Positions 1-8,858 of a stretch of 64,000 nt of DNA are shown here, piece by piece. The DNA is from Gyrodactylus bullatarudis (lineage: Eukaryota; Platyhelminthes; Monogenea; Gyrodactylidea; Gyrodactylidae). Both the position numbers and the translations under genes were made by a program. The stretch is from NCBI GenBank assembly GCA_012064415.1, contig SSNU01000011.1, positions 98,627 to 162,626 on the forward strand, read 5' to 3'. Position 1 is the stretch's first letter. Each line of letters starts with the position of its first letter. Under the pieces are notes generated by a model, which did no database searches, had not been told where the DNA came from, and saw only the letters and a list, made by a program, of their open reading frames with translations.

Positions 1-58
1 GGAATGATAGAACCAATCAGAGGATATTATTGTACATTTTATTTATTATATATATCTA

Positions 59-109
59 GCCGGTGTAATAGTCTGACGAGATCCGGTGAAATATAAGCTT
101 TATTACTAA
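59..109 (+). ncRNA. hammerhead-like RNA module, copy 1
   Basis: Boxes CTGACGA (73-79) and GAAA (88-91) are 8 nt apart. They are followed by AAGCTT inside an imperfect palindrome, then TT and ACTA (105-108), which is complementary to TAGT (69-72) just before CTGA. This is the order of a hammerhead core with stem III closed and stem I open. Helix II cannot form locally; CCGG at 60-63 could instead pair with CCGG at 83-86. A CCAAT box (ACCAATCAG, near 12-20) and a TATA-like run precede it. Alternatively this is a conserved core-promoter or LTR segment. Confidence 0.5.
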
Positions 110-221
110 ATATCCACTTGACTTCCAAATCCTCTAAATGAGTCTCTCATTTGAAACTAAAAATTTCCTATTTAACTTTAAAATGATTCATCACTGTTAT
201 GATTCGTTTTGATCTTGCTCT

Positions 222-584
222 TTAAAGACTATAGAACCCCTTGAGATCAAAGCTAATGTATAATTCATTTTGAGACTTGATACGTTGATCCAATAGGCCA
301 ATCAAATGAAGGGCTCCCATTGAGATTTTAAAATCACTTGAAAGATAGAGAAAAACGATTCTTCTTTTTGTTAAGAAACTATATTGTATTCCCAAAAAGA
401 ATTCCCATCTTATCAAGTTGTTTTTTCTGGTTGTAATTTTTAGTTTTTTATGAATGATTTGAGTTATTACTACAAAATGTAGTTTGCTGGCGGAAAAATT
501 TTTCAAACTAAAATAGTCTTGTTGAAGTAAGTATAGCCGAGCTTCTTCGAAAAAATTTGTTTCTGGTGATGAGTTGGAACTCAT
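222..584 (-). CDS. unrecognised 120-codon open frame
   Basis: An ATG-initiated open frame of 120 codons lies on the minus strand between two direct copies of the hammerhead-like module (59-109 and 711-766). It is rich in Leu, Phe, Ile and Lys, and I see no catalytic motif, signal peptide or zinc-binding pattern. Its position between two module copies suggests it may be internal sequence of a small repeat element rather than a host gene. A chance frame in AT-rich DNA is also possible. Confidence 0.2.
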   Translation of the reverse strand: MSSNSSPETNFFEEARLYLLQQDYFSLKNFSASKLHFVVITQIIHKKLKITTRKNNLIRWEFFLGIQYSFLTKRRIVFLYLSSDFKISMGALHLIGLLDQRIKSQNELYISFDLKGFYSL

Positions 585-710
585 TATGAGGATTTGAAGA
601 CAAGACGGATAATTAGTGATAAAGCTCTTATTTCTCCCTCCCCATTAACGTTCCCAAACCAGCCAATAAGAGGATGCAAATTTTTTAAATTTATCTAATA
701 CATAAATCAA

Positions 711-766
711 GCTGGTGTAAGAGTCTGACGAGATCCGGTAAAATAGTCTTATTTAATTACTCTAAA
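711..766 (+). ncRNA. hammerhead-like RNA module, copy 2 (degenerate)
   Basis: CTGACGA is present and stem I reads GAGT before the box and ACTC at 759-762. This is a different but still complementary pair from copy 1. The second box is AAAA instead of GAAA, so this copy is probably inactive. A CCAAT-type box (AGCCAATAAG) lies about 50 bp upstream. It is in direct orientation with copy 1. Confidence 0.45.
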
Positions 767-1030
767 TAGAGTTGAAAAATATATTCTATATTCTCTTGAT
801 TAAAAACAGCGTCAATAAGTGTAGATTTGAGCTCCAAGAAGCCCTGTGAGTCACTGTGGGACTTAAAGGGTTAAACTCTCTTTATTTCGTTATTGTTGAT
901 ATCTCGTGTGTTAGATGTAAGGGTTATAATTATAACACCATTTGAATTCTTGGTCAGTTCAAGTCACAGTTTGTATGCCAAACTAAAAGAGTTACAAAGG
1001 TTTGAAAATATTGAAGAATAAACATAAATT

Positions 1031-1054
1031 GTCCATCGGCATCGAAAGGGTTAA
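1031..1054 (-). repeat. piggyBac-type terminal repeat, solo
   Basis: The sequence reads GTCCATCGGCATCGAAAGGG followed by TTAA. It is the mirror of the TTAA-CCCTTTCGGTGCCGATGGAC ends seen at 2239, 31122 and 47572. No matching opposite end is clear, although GGG-TTAA also occurs near 868. I read it as one end of a small piggyBac-derived element. Confidence 0.45.
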
Positions 1055-1116
1055 ATGAGTTTAATTTTGGCTCAAGAAAGAGTAATATTTCCAGTAAAAG
1101 GAGCATCTTAAGCCAA

Positions 1117-1330
1117 TTGATATGAAGTTGGGAATCTATGATTTATACAAAAATTTCATTTTCTTCATCAATAATTCTAACATGTTGATGATTTTTAGTA
1201 GTCCAAATAATTTTGCCTACATTTAACAATTGAAGAAAATATTATTAAGAGAAATTTGATCATTTTTCAAATAACGATTTAATGCCAAATTCCCATTTTT
1301 TCCAACTTTTAGCAGAAAATATTTATTTAA
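1117..1330 (+). repeat. dispersed repeat, GGGAATTTATGATTTTTAC family
   Basis: It begins with a TATGAAGTTGGGAATCTATG type end and runs into a segment containing CCAAATTCCCATTTTTTCC. Related segments occur in both orientations near 4093, 6060, 10505, 24040, 38060, 38720, 41390, 60096 and 61509. No coding sequence is visible. Confidence 0.5.
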
Positions 1331-1695
1331 AAAACATAACCACGATGGCTCAGCGCAGAACTTAAGCATCTTACAGATCAAGATTTCCTAATCATCCTCT
1401 TTAATTGAAAATCAAAATTGTTTATTATATAAAAATCATAGATCCCCTACCAGCTTCAGGTGAAATTCCCTAAATTTGATCTTATTATTCTCAAGTAGTC
1501 ATCGAAGATTTAGAGATTTTTGATAGAAATTGTTGATCTGTAAGACTTATTTTACTTATGGAAATTATTAGGAAAAAAATATATTAGGGTCTATGTTTTT
1601 CGTCTAATGTAAGATTAAAAACTTACAAATCACTCATACTCCCTCTCTTTGATTATATTTTTCCAGTCTTACCTAAAATTAATAATTTTCAATGT

Positions 1696-2020
1696 TTGGA
1701 AATTGAAAGGATTCAATATAGATTCTTACATTCTATTTTCCCTCACATAGACTCCTATAATGCACTCATTTCTGTCTCAGGGCTTCAACCAGTCTGGGTA
1801 CGCAGATATGCATTTGCAGTAAAAAAATTTACCGAATCTTATTCCACAATTCAAAAAAGCTACCATTTCCGTAAGGAAAGATTTGAAGATAATTTTCTGT
1901 TGTCTACATTTAATACTATTTACTCAAAATTCGAATTGGCCGAGTGTGAAAATCGAATTTAAAATTAATAATGTCCCATATAAGATCCAAATTAGACTAT
2001 TCCATGTCTCTTCTTTATTC
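1696..2020 (+). pseudogene. non-LTR reverse transcriptase, C-terminal fragment
   Basis: The frame 1696-1962 encodes the segment downstream of the RT fingers/palm, with the pattern ERIQYRFLH then SGLQPVWVRRYAF. The same pattern recurs in the longer RT fragment on the minus strand at 4597-5562 and at 3204-3425. Only the last 100 or so residues are present, and a frame change near 1960 leads into the expected tail. It is a 5'-truncated relic of a jockey/CR1-like element. Confidence 0.7.
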
Positions 2021-2238
2021 TCATCTTCAAAAGCCAGATTATTAACGAATTTCTTACAGACTTATTCGCATTTTATTTTTTATTTTTGAACAAATTGCTT
2101 TGCCTACAAAACTAGATACTGAAAATTATAAACATTTATGAACAGATTTACATTTTATTTTATATATTTATATTTTCTTTCAAAAATAAATTTTTCTATT
2201 AAAAAAAATCTAGAAAAAAATGGCGAAAATTAAATTAT

Positions 2239-2461
2239 CCCTTTCGGTGCCGATGGACATATATGATATATGTCTATTTTCCAATTTTTTTGAACCTTCA
2301 TAACTCTACCAGTTTGATAGGTTTCTAGATTAATTAAAGTTTAAATTGAAGCCAACAATCTGAACTTGCATCAGTAATATTTTTGGCCAAATAACTTGGT
2401 ATCTTCATAGCTAAATTTTGGTTTTTATAAAAATTGTGAAATAGTCTCGGCACCGAAAGGG
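2239..2461. mobile_element. piggyBac-type MITE, 223 bp
   Basis: Inverted ends CCCTTTCGGTGCCGA face each other at 2239 and 2461. The flanks are TTAT and TTTA, degenerate versions of the TTAA target expected for piggyBac elements. There is no coding capacity. The end sequence matches that of the piggyBac remnant at 31122 and the solo end at 47572, so this is probably a deletion derivative of that family. Confidence 0.75.
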
Positions 2462-3084
2462 TTTAAAAAATTTTCCATCACGTAAATTATAATAGACAAT
2501 CATTGTTTCTATTGGAACCAGTTCATGAATAGGTTTCGGACCATATGCTTTATGCATCATTCGTATTCTTCTGAAAAGCCCATTCAGATTCTGACCCAGG
2601 CTAAAAATCGAAAGTTTGCAAAATCTATCTCTAATGTCCAAAGCGTGAGAATATTTTTCCTCTTTGAATTAATGCAAAACATCATCTGGACTCAAGATTT
2701 TCTAAAACCTGGTTCAATAATTTAGTCGTTCAAGGTACAGGTATGAATATTAAGTTAAATATGGATAATTAAAAAAGGCAAATTTTTTTTTAATTTTTAT
2801 CAAAAGACAAACAATAGATCTTACAAAAGGCAAATAATGTTTACGTGTTTTTTCAACACCCAAACAAGATCTATGCGAATATTATCATAAGGCAAAGTTT
2901 AACATTATTCTTTTAACTAAACACAAACTTTTTTACATTTTTTTGTTAGAAAATATGGTTTTATTGAGTTATAAAAGATAAAATAAATAAATATAAATAC
3001 ATAGCATCTCTGGATGGCGGTTCAAAAATAAAATAGTTTGATTAATCTATGTTCATGAAATATGTGTAATGAGTATTGTAGAAA

Positions 3085-3425
3085 TAAATAAACCTTTCAA
3101 GAAATTTCATTAACATTCTGGGATTGATTAAGATTAGCATAGAGGAGACTCTTAGAATAATCAAGTTTGGACCTAATGTGTGACATATTAGTTTTAATAT
3201 TAGTCAGGTCATGACAGTCAGATATTTTATATTTTTTATCAATGATATTATATTATGATAGTAAATAGTGATTTGAAAAAGCGGGGTTTCTGAGATTATA
3301 TGAGTTTTCAAATAAGTTAACAGATTTTGCAAAGATTTAACAATAATAGCATATCTTCTAACCCAGAGAGGGTTGAGCCCAGAGACTAATATGCGAGAAC
3401 TTGAAACGCACATATATTTCTGCAT
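3085..3425 (-). pseudogene. non-LTR reverse transcriptase, C-terminal fragment
   Basis: The minus-strand frame 3204-3425 contains SGLNPLWVRRYAIIVK. After a frame change it continues into a tail with the pattern RSKLDYSKSLLYA. Both motifs recur in the RT fragment 4597-5562. It is a truncated, frameshifted relic. Confidence 0.65.
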
Positions 3426-4093
3426 AGTTCACAAAACACAAACATCTATTTCTGCAGAGGTTTTTACTATAAAATTTTGCTTTTATCACAAAATTATTAT
3501 TACACCTATATGTCAGAAGTAAAGCACAAAAAATACAGTGACACAAGAGAAATTCGAAAAACTCTACAAAACTATTGTGCCATTAATAACAAACCTCTCA
3601 AGATTGTTAATTCAACATCAACCTATTATCAGGCTAAATGTACAGACCATGGTTGCTCATTTATTTGTCGTTTCGGGAAGAGAAAAGATGGTTCTTTTCA
3701 TTCTACCTTATTAAAAGAGCAAACATGTCAAAAAGTAAGCAGCTTGCCTAAAAATTATTTATTAATTTTAGTATCTATACAAACCAAGGAGCGATGATGT
3801 AAAATCAAGCATTATTCACATAAAAGAGCACGCTGAAAAATTAACTCGTAAAGATTGTATAAATTTGGTGAAATAGCCTGATAATAGGTTGATGTTGAAT
3901 TAACAATCTTGAGAGGTTTGTTATTAATGGCACAATGGTTTTGTAGAGTTTTTCGAATTTCTCTTGTGTCACTGTATTATTTTTTGTGCTTTACTTCTGA
4001 CATATAGGTGTAATAATAATTTTGTGATAAAAATTTTATAGTAAAAACCTTTGCAGAAATAGATTTTTGTGTTTTGTGAACTATGCATAAATA
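3413..4093. repeat. palindrome with ~220 bp arms
   Basis: The arms 3413-3636 and 3874-4093 are inverted copies separated by about 237 bp. The left arm contains the start of the MULE-like frame at 3477, so part of a transposase coding segment has been duplicated in inverted orientation. The right arm is followed by a terminus of the GGGAATTTATGATTTTTAC family. Confidence 0.75.
3477..3797 (+). pseudogene. MULE-like N-terminal zinc-binding segment
   Basis: The frame contains a conserved-looking block YQAKCTDHGCSFICRF followed about 20 residues on by a Cys near HSTLLKEQTC. This resembles the N-terminal DNA-binding (FLYWCH/MuDR-like) region of Mutator-like transposases. The frame ends soon after, and no DDE or SWIM region follows, so it is an isolated fragment. 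The assignment rests on the Cys/His spacing and is moderate. Confidence 0.5.
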
Positions 4094-4596
4094 TAAAGTT
4101 GGGAACCTATGATTTTTACAGAAATCTCGATATTTTCATCAAGAATTCGAAGCTCGAAAAAATGGGATTTTGGCGCTAAATTTTTTTTTTCTGAAATTGC
4201 AACATTATATTATGTAGATTGATATAAATAACATAAATATGTACAGAGAAATCATAGATGTTCAAAATATAGTTTTTTTATTAAATCATAAAATCCATAA
4301 GCAAGACGAGACATCCTGGGTTTCTGCGGTAGGCACATCCTCTTAAGGTCCTTCAGCAGAATTAGTCTGTAATACACACTGAATAGAGATTTTTTTTTTT
4401 GTTAGAAAATGTTTTATTTTATTAATATGTACAGCATAAGAAATAATTAAAAATAGATAATTCTGTATAAAAACATAATAAATCTGTTTATGAAAAGTTT
4501 CATTTTTTTTAATATAATGAGTTTGTTGAAAATATGGATTGGCAATAGTAAAAAGTCTGAAAGGCAATTCATATGAACATATTGGATTCTTTTAAA

Positions 4597-5562
4597 TTAA
4601 TGTAAAGAGGAATAAAGTAAAGATTTAGAGTAATCAATTTTGGTTCTAATATGGGCCATAATGGATTTAATATCCCATAGATTACTACATTCATCAAGAT
4701 TATATTTCTCATCAAGAGATCTAAAAGTAGATAGAAGAAAGTGATCTTTGTAAGAGGTGTGTCTTAAATTATAGTTTTGACGCACCGGGATAGATGAATT
4801 TATAAAATTTTTAATAATGAAGGCATATCTACGGATCCAAAGAGGTTGAAGTCCGGAGATAGAAATAAGTGAATTATAGGAATCCAAGGTTGGATAGAAT
4901 GAGTGTAAGAACCGATATTGGATTCTTTCAATCACTAAGGATTGATAATTATTTATGTGAGGCAATAAAGGGCTTAGATAATCAAAATGGCTTATAATCA
5001 GAGATTTATAAGCTTTTAATTTCAATTTAGTCGATTTTGAAAATTTTTGTATGATATTCAAAAAGTAAAATATTTTTGGAAAATTTGAAAACGGGTTTAT
5101 ATTTAGTTTTAAATCAATACTGAAACCCAGATCTGAAGTAAAGGAGACAATTTCTCCAGAAAATAGAAGCGATTCCATGAGGGTTGCAGGGAGTCCCAAT
5201 GGGAGTAATAATTTACATTTATCTCTATTTATATAGAGCCCCATGGTCTCAAGGGAATCTTTGAGAGAGTAGAAGTAGTTGTTTATTTTCAATATATCAA
5301 GGGAATTTTTCACCTTGAAGACGAATTTTATATCGTCGGCAAATTTAAAGAGGACACCCTCAATATCCTCTGGGAGCTGAATATCAGCGAAACAAAGATT
5401 AAAGATAAGAGGGCCAATAGTTGAACCTTGAGGAACTCCCGAATTAATGAGTTCTTTCATACTGGTAAAGGTGTTAAAAGCCACATACTGTCTTCTATTG
5501 ACCAATAAGTTTAAGATCAGGTTAATGATATATGGGTCTATGTTTTTTTCCATAAGTTCCAT
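4597..5562 (-). pseudogene. non-LTR retrotransposon reverse transcriptase, 5'-truncated
   Basis: This 321-codon minus-strand frame holds the central RT motifs. SGVPQGSTIGP is the block B/4 motif, and KFADDIKF carries the catalytic FADD. A C-terminal segment follows, with ERIQYRFLH and ISGLQPLWIRRYAF. The frame starts just after the position where catalytic motif A should be. The DNA upstream can be read in another frame as FDKLKF, so a frameshift separates the first catalytic Asp. There is no endonuclease domain and no poly-A tail that I can define. The family is consistent with jockey/CR1-type non-LTR elements; the clade is inference. Confidence 0.85.
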
Positions 5563-5674
5563 GAAAATTTTAATTTATCAAAAGATTGATTGCAAAGTGT
5601 GCAACGACAACAAGCCAGATGCTAAATCAATTCAAACTTTTATCTCACAGTCAGAAGTTTAACTTTATTGAATG

Positions 5675-5950
5675 TAAAAGGTCTCAAAAAGGGGACTTAT
5701 TCAGTCAAATGTAAATTAGAGTAAAGAAGAGACAAAGAGTAATCAAGTTTAGTTCTTAAATAAGAGATTATTGATTTTAGATCATAAAGGTTATCACAAT
5801 CCGAGAGCGTAAATTTAGAGTTTAAACATCTAAATTAATTGAGGAGAAAATGGTACGAGTAGGCTGTGTAACGGAGGGAATAACATTTACAGATTGGTTC
5901 GGAGAAAGAGGCGAAATTTTTAATAATGAAAGCCGATCTTCTCAACCATA
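5675..5950 (-). pseudogene. non-LTR reverse transcriptase tail fragment
   Basis: On the minus strand the sequence decodes, with one stop and frame noise, to a tail like that of the 4597-5562 fragment, ending in a RTKLDYSLSLLYSNLH-like block. It is a third minus-strand copy of the same RT C-terminus, placed directly behind the longer fragment. Confidence 0.55.
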
Positions 5951-6059
5951 AGGGAAATTTGAAATATGACCATACTTTTCATAAAAATAATTTTTTTCAC
6001 AATTTTTTTCTTCAAATGGTAAAAGTGCGCAGCATGAGTAGGATTCCAGAAAATCTTTA

Positions 6060-6132
6060 ACAAATTCGAATTTTTGATGAAAATATCGAGATTTCTGCAA
6101 AAATCATAGATTCCCAACTTCATATCAATTAG
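6060..6132 (-). repeat. terminus of the GGGAATTTATGATTTTTAC family
   Basis: Reading the minus strand gives TATGAAGTTGGGAATCTATG followed by a TTTTTGC run and a CATCAA stretch, as at 1117 and 61509. It abuts the right arm of the 2763-6370 element. Confidence 0.5.
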
Positions 6133-6418
6133 CTTTATATATTTATTTATTTTATCTTTTATAACTCAATAAAACCATATTTTCTAACAAAAAAATGTAA
6201 AAAAGTTTGTGTTTAGTTAAAAGAATAATGTTAAACTTTGCCTTATGATAATATTCGCATAGATCTTGTTTGGGTGTTGAAAAAACACGTAAACATTATT
6301 TGCCTTTTGTAAGATCTATTGTTTGTCTTTTGATAAAAATTTTAAAAAAATTTGCCTTTTTTAATTATCCCAAAATTAAATTTTTAATCAATTTTTCCAA
6401 TTCTACTTCTCTTTTCAG

Positions 6419-7096
6419 GTAATCTTTGCTGGAACCGAATTATTGATGAATCTCGACAGCATTTGTCGAATTAAATCGGAAAAATTGTTATTCTTTCACG
6501 AAACAGAAAGAGCAAGGAGCAGTATTTTCCTGAAAAAACTCAACTATCTAACCAGATATTTTCCCAATGAGCCTGCTCTAGTTACAGAATCCTATTTAGC
6601 TCTAAAAGACTTTCCTGTGCCATCAATGCACATGTCTCCAACGTTATTCTTCTATTACGGCAATATTTGTAAGGAACTCTTAAGTAACTCTTCTGAAAAT
6701 GATCCAAACAAGAGAGATCTCCTGAAGAGGAGTGCCCAAATCGATTTGGTATCATTATCCAACAAATATTATACACTAAACATTTATGAGCTAATTGAAA
6801 TATTGCTCTTAAACACCAATGCAGCATATTCACCAGGGGATATTTTTAGGAAATTCAATCAATACCTGATCAACTGCCTGTCAGTTCTGAAAGACAATCA
6901 ATTAGTCATGTTTTTAAATTTTTTATCCTCCTACATAAACCATCTAGCAAAAATGGAGGAGGAAAAGAGAATTATTGCCAAAAGAACCATTGAAATATTC
7001 GGCTTTTATAAATTATTAGGTGTTCTAAATTTTGATTTCAGCCAGGACTCTCAACGTTTACTCAAGAGGATATTTGTCCTGTTGAAGAATCTCTAG
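6419..7096 (+). CDS. tandem gene family copy A, exon 3 (3' end of gene)
   Basis: The acceptor TTTTCAG ends at 6418 and the frame opens in phase 0 with GTA ATC TTT, giving 225 codons plus TAG. An AATAAA follows at 7119-7124. The product is Leu/Ile/Lys-rich and predicted helical, with the pattern FFYYGNICKELL near the middle and YELIEILLLN after it. Copies B, C and D have equivalent third exons (24345, 36488, 40366) that begin at the same splice phase. Exons 1 and 2 of this copy are not in the window, and the 2763-6370 element occupies its intron. The function is unknown. Confidence 0.75.
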   Translation, partial: VIFAGTELLMNLDSICRIKSEKLLFFHETERARSSIFLKKLNYLTRYFPNEPALVTESYLALKDFPVPSMHMSPTLFFYYGNICKELLSNSSENDPNKRDLLKRSAQIDLVSLSNKYYTLNIYELIEILLLNTNAAYSPGDIFRKFNQYLINCLSVLKDNQLVMFLNFLSSYINHLAKMEEEKRIIAKRTIEIFGFYKLLGVLNFDFSQDSQRLLKRIFVLLKNL

Positions 7097-7124
7097 TAAT
7101 ATCTTCAAATTTTACCAAAATAAA

Positions 7125-7997
7125 GATTATTATTAAAAATAAACTTTTTTAAATACAGTATAATTTTATTTAATTTTCTTGCATGCTCCTTAAAAAGTAC
7201 TCGTGACATTTTGAGATTTGTTTACCTTAAAATTGTACGTCTACGTTGATTACTAATTAGAGCCTCAAAAATGGCAACTTAAAAATCCCAAAATAGTATA
7301 CAAACATAGAATAAATTTATAGTATATTATATGATCTACTTAAAGGTAATGCGATTTGAAAATTAATAATAAATCATATTACTGAAATATTTTATTAAAA
7401 TAAAAATCTTTTATGTTCAAATCTATCAGTTTTGAAATTTCTCCAAGGTGATACATGCGAATGCATGTTATAGCGAATTCATAAGGGTAATGCTTTTTTA
7501 AACGCGGTGTGGTAACCGAAAAATAATTATAATTCACCACTTTCAATTTTTGATTGTTTCGATAAATTTAGCATAATCTGATTGGTCGAAATTTCAAGGA
7601 CAAATCAGAAATAACGATTATGAATAAACAGGAATTAAAGTTACTAAAAATAGTAATTTAAAAGTTGAACTAGTTTTAAAAACGTCAATTTTAGTAGTTT
7701 ATAACTTCGGAACCCAAAATACACAACCTTCGAATTTTTTATTACAGTATCATTTTCAAAGCCTTAAAACTTCCTGTGCAATTTAGTAAAAATATTCATT
7801 TTTTAGGCTCTTTTGATTATATAATAACGAATACTCTACAGCGTGTAAAGACAAGACAACCTAATTTTATTAATTTATATCTCTACTCCTAGTGTATGCT
7901 TGTTTAAACGACTCGTACACAGAATACGTATTTGCAAAACACCTTTTTTTCCGTTTCATACAAAAGACAGTATAGATGTATGGGTGAAAGAAAAATT
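7125..7997. other. intergenic stretch without recognised content
   Basis: This AT-rich sequence lies between the 3' end of gene copy A and a dispersed repeat. I see no open frame with family motifs, no inverted repeats and no RNA gene. Confidence 0.5.
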
Positions 7998-8270
7998 TCT
8001 TATTAACCTATTAATAACCTAATCTATGTGTTAAGAAAAACTATTCCTATAATCTTCAATTACCTTGGCCAATGTGAGCTTTTTCACTTTTCTCTCAACT
8101 GTTGCTATTGATTTGAGAGTTTTGGTGTTTTTTTCAGCTTTCATTTTATTTTTATTTTCTTTGACTATTTCATTCGTAATTTGTATCATTATCTTGAATG
8201 AACTCTTCACTTATGTAATTTTTGAAGAATTACCACTGATGATGATGCTTCAAAAAATGTACATTTGGTT
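7998..8270 (+). repeat. dispersed repeat, also at 38806
   Basis: This segment, which includes CTTGGCCAATGTGAGC, recurs in the same orientation at about 38806-39065 with scattered substitutions. The short hydrophobic open frame inside it (8065-8274) is not preserved in the other copy, so I treat it as non-coding. Confidence 0.7.
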
Positions 8271-8720
8271 TTAATACATCTTCTTTCAATTTTCTAAATT
8301 ATGAATATAAGTGGATTTTCGGACGTGTTTGAAAAACTACGTGAATTACTAATTCGTAATAAATACAATATAACCCTTTTGGATAGTTTTCCACTCTCTA
8401 TTTTTCAGTCGTCAATCGATAAACTTGACTATGCACCTAGAAAAACTCTCAGAAGTTGAAAATATATTTAAGATCTCATAAAAATATCAATTTATTCTCT
8501 AAGAATTCTAAAATTTGAGTCTTTTCTTTCAGACCTCGAGAGAATCTAAATTTATTAATAACTTTTTCTCATCTATTCACTGGTATGGTCTTGTATATTG
8601 AATATTATCTCTTTTTGAAGTTCACCGTTGTCTCTTTACGAATAGGGGGAAAGAATTTGGTCGATTTTCATTGGGTTTTGTCTAAAATTTTCAAATGATG
8701 GATTAAAAGATGAAAATTCT

Positions 8721-8858
8721 TCAAGAGGTAAGCAAAAAGTTGTCACGTAAGCTAATCAGTATAAATCTTATCACTGTTGCATAAATACGTCCGATATCTT
8801 CTGAATAACGATCCTCTAAGGTGATACGGGTTGCTTTTAAGAATGGCTCTTCAAAAAT
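8721..8858 (-). CDS. globin, exon 3 (C-terminal G-H helices)
   Basis: On the minus strand the acceptor CATTTTAG ends at 8859 and exon 3 runs in phase 0 from ATT TTT GAA to TGA, giving 45 codons. The pattern FEEPFLKAT, then LEDRYSEDIGRIY, then a hydrophobic helix fits the G and H helices of an invertebrate globin. The usual Trp is absent. The phase matches the end of exon 2 (11966), as expected for the conserved G7.0 intron. TTTATT (an AATAAA on this strand) occurs at 8551-8556. Intron 2 would be 3.1 kb. Confidence 0.7.
   Translation of the reverse strand: MFEEPFLKATRITLEDRYSEDIGRIYATVIRFILISLRDNFLLTS

Larger units (their letters stand above)
2763..6370. mobile_element. 3.6 kb composite element with 233 bp inverted ends
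   Basis: The arms 2763-2995 and 6138-6370 are near-identical inverted copies beginning GGATAATTAAAAAAGGCAAA. Between them lie a MULE-type N-terminal fragment inside a palindrome (3413-4093) and three minus-strand RT fragments. I could not identify a clear target duplication; TTAAAT occurs near both ends but not at the exact border. The right arm ends only about 50 bp before the acceptor of exon 3 of tandem gene copy A, so the element sits within that intron. Confidence 0.65.

Noticed and set aside
2411..2725. Overlapping frames on both strands
   Set aside because: They belong to a dispersed repeat also seen near 48605, 61050 and 62060; frames are not conserved.
8065..8274. Hydrophobic 69-codon frame
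   Set aside because: It lies in a dispersed repeat, and the copy at 38806 does not keep the frame.
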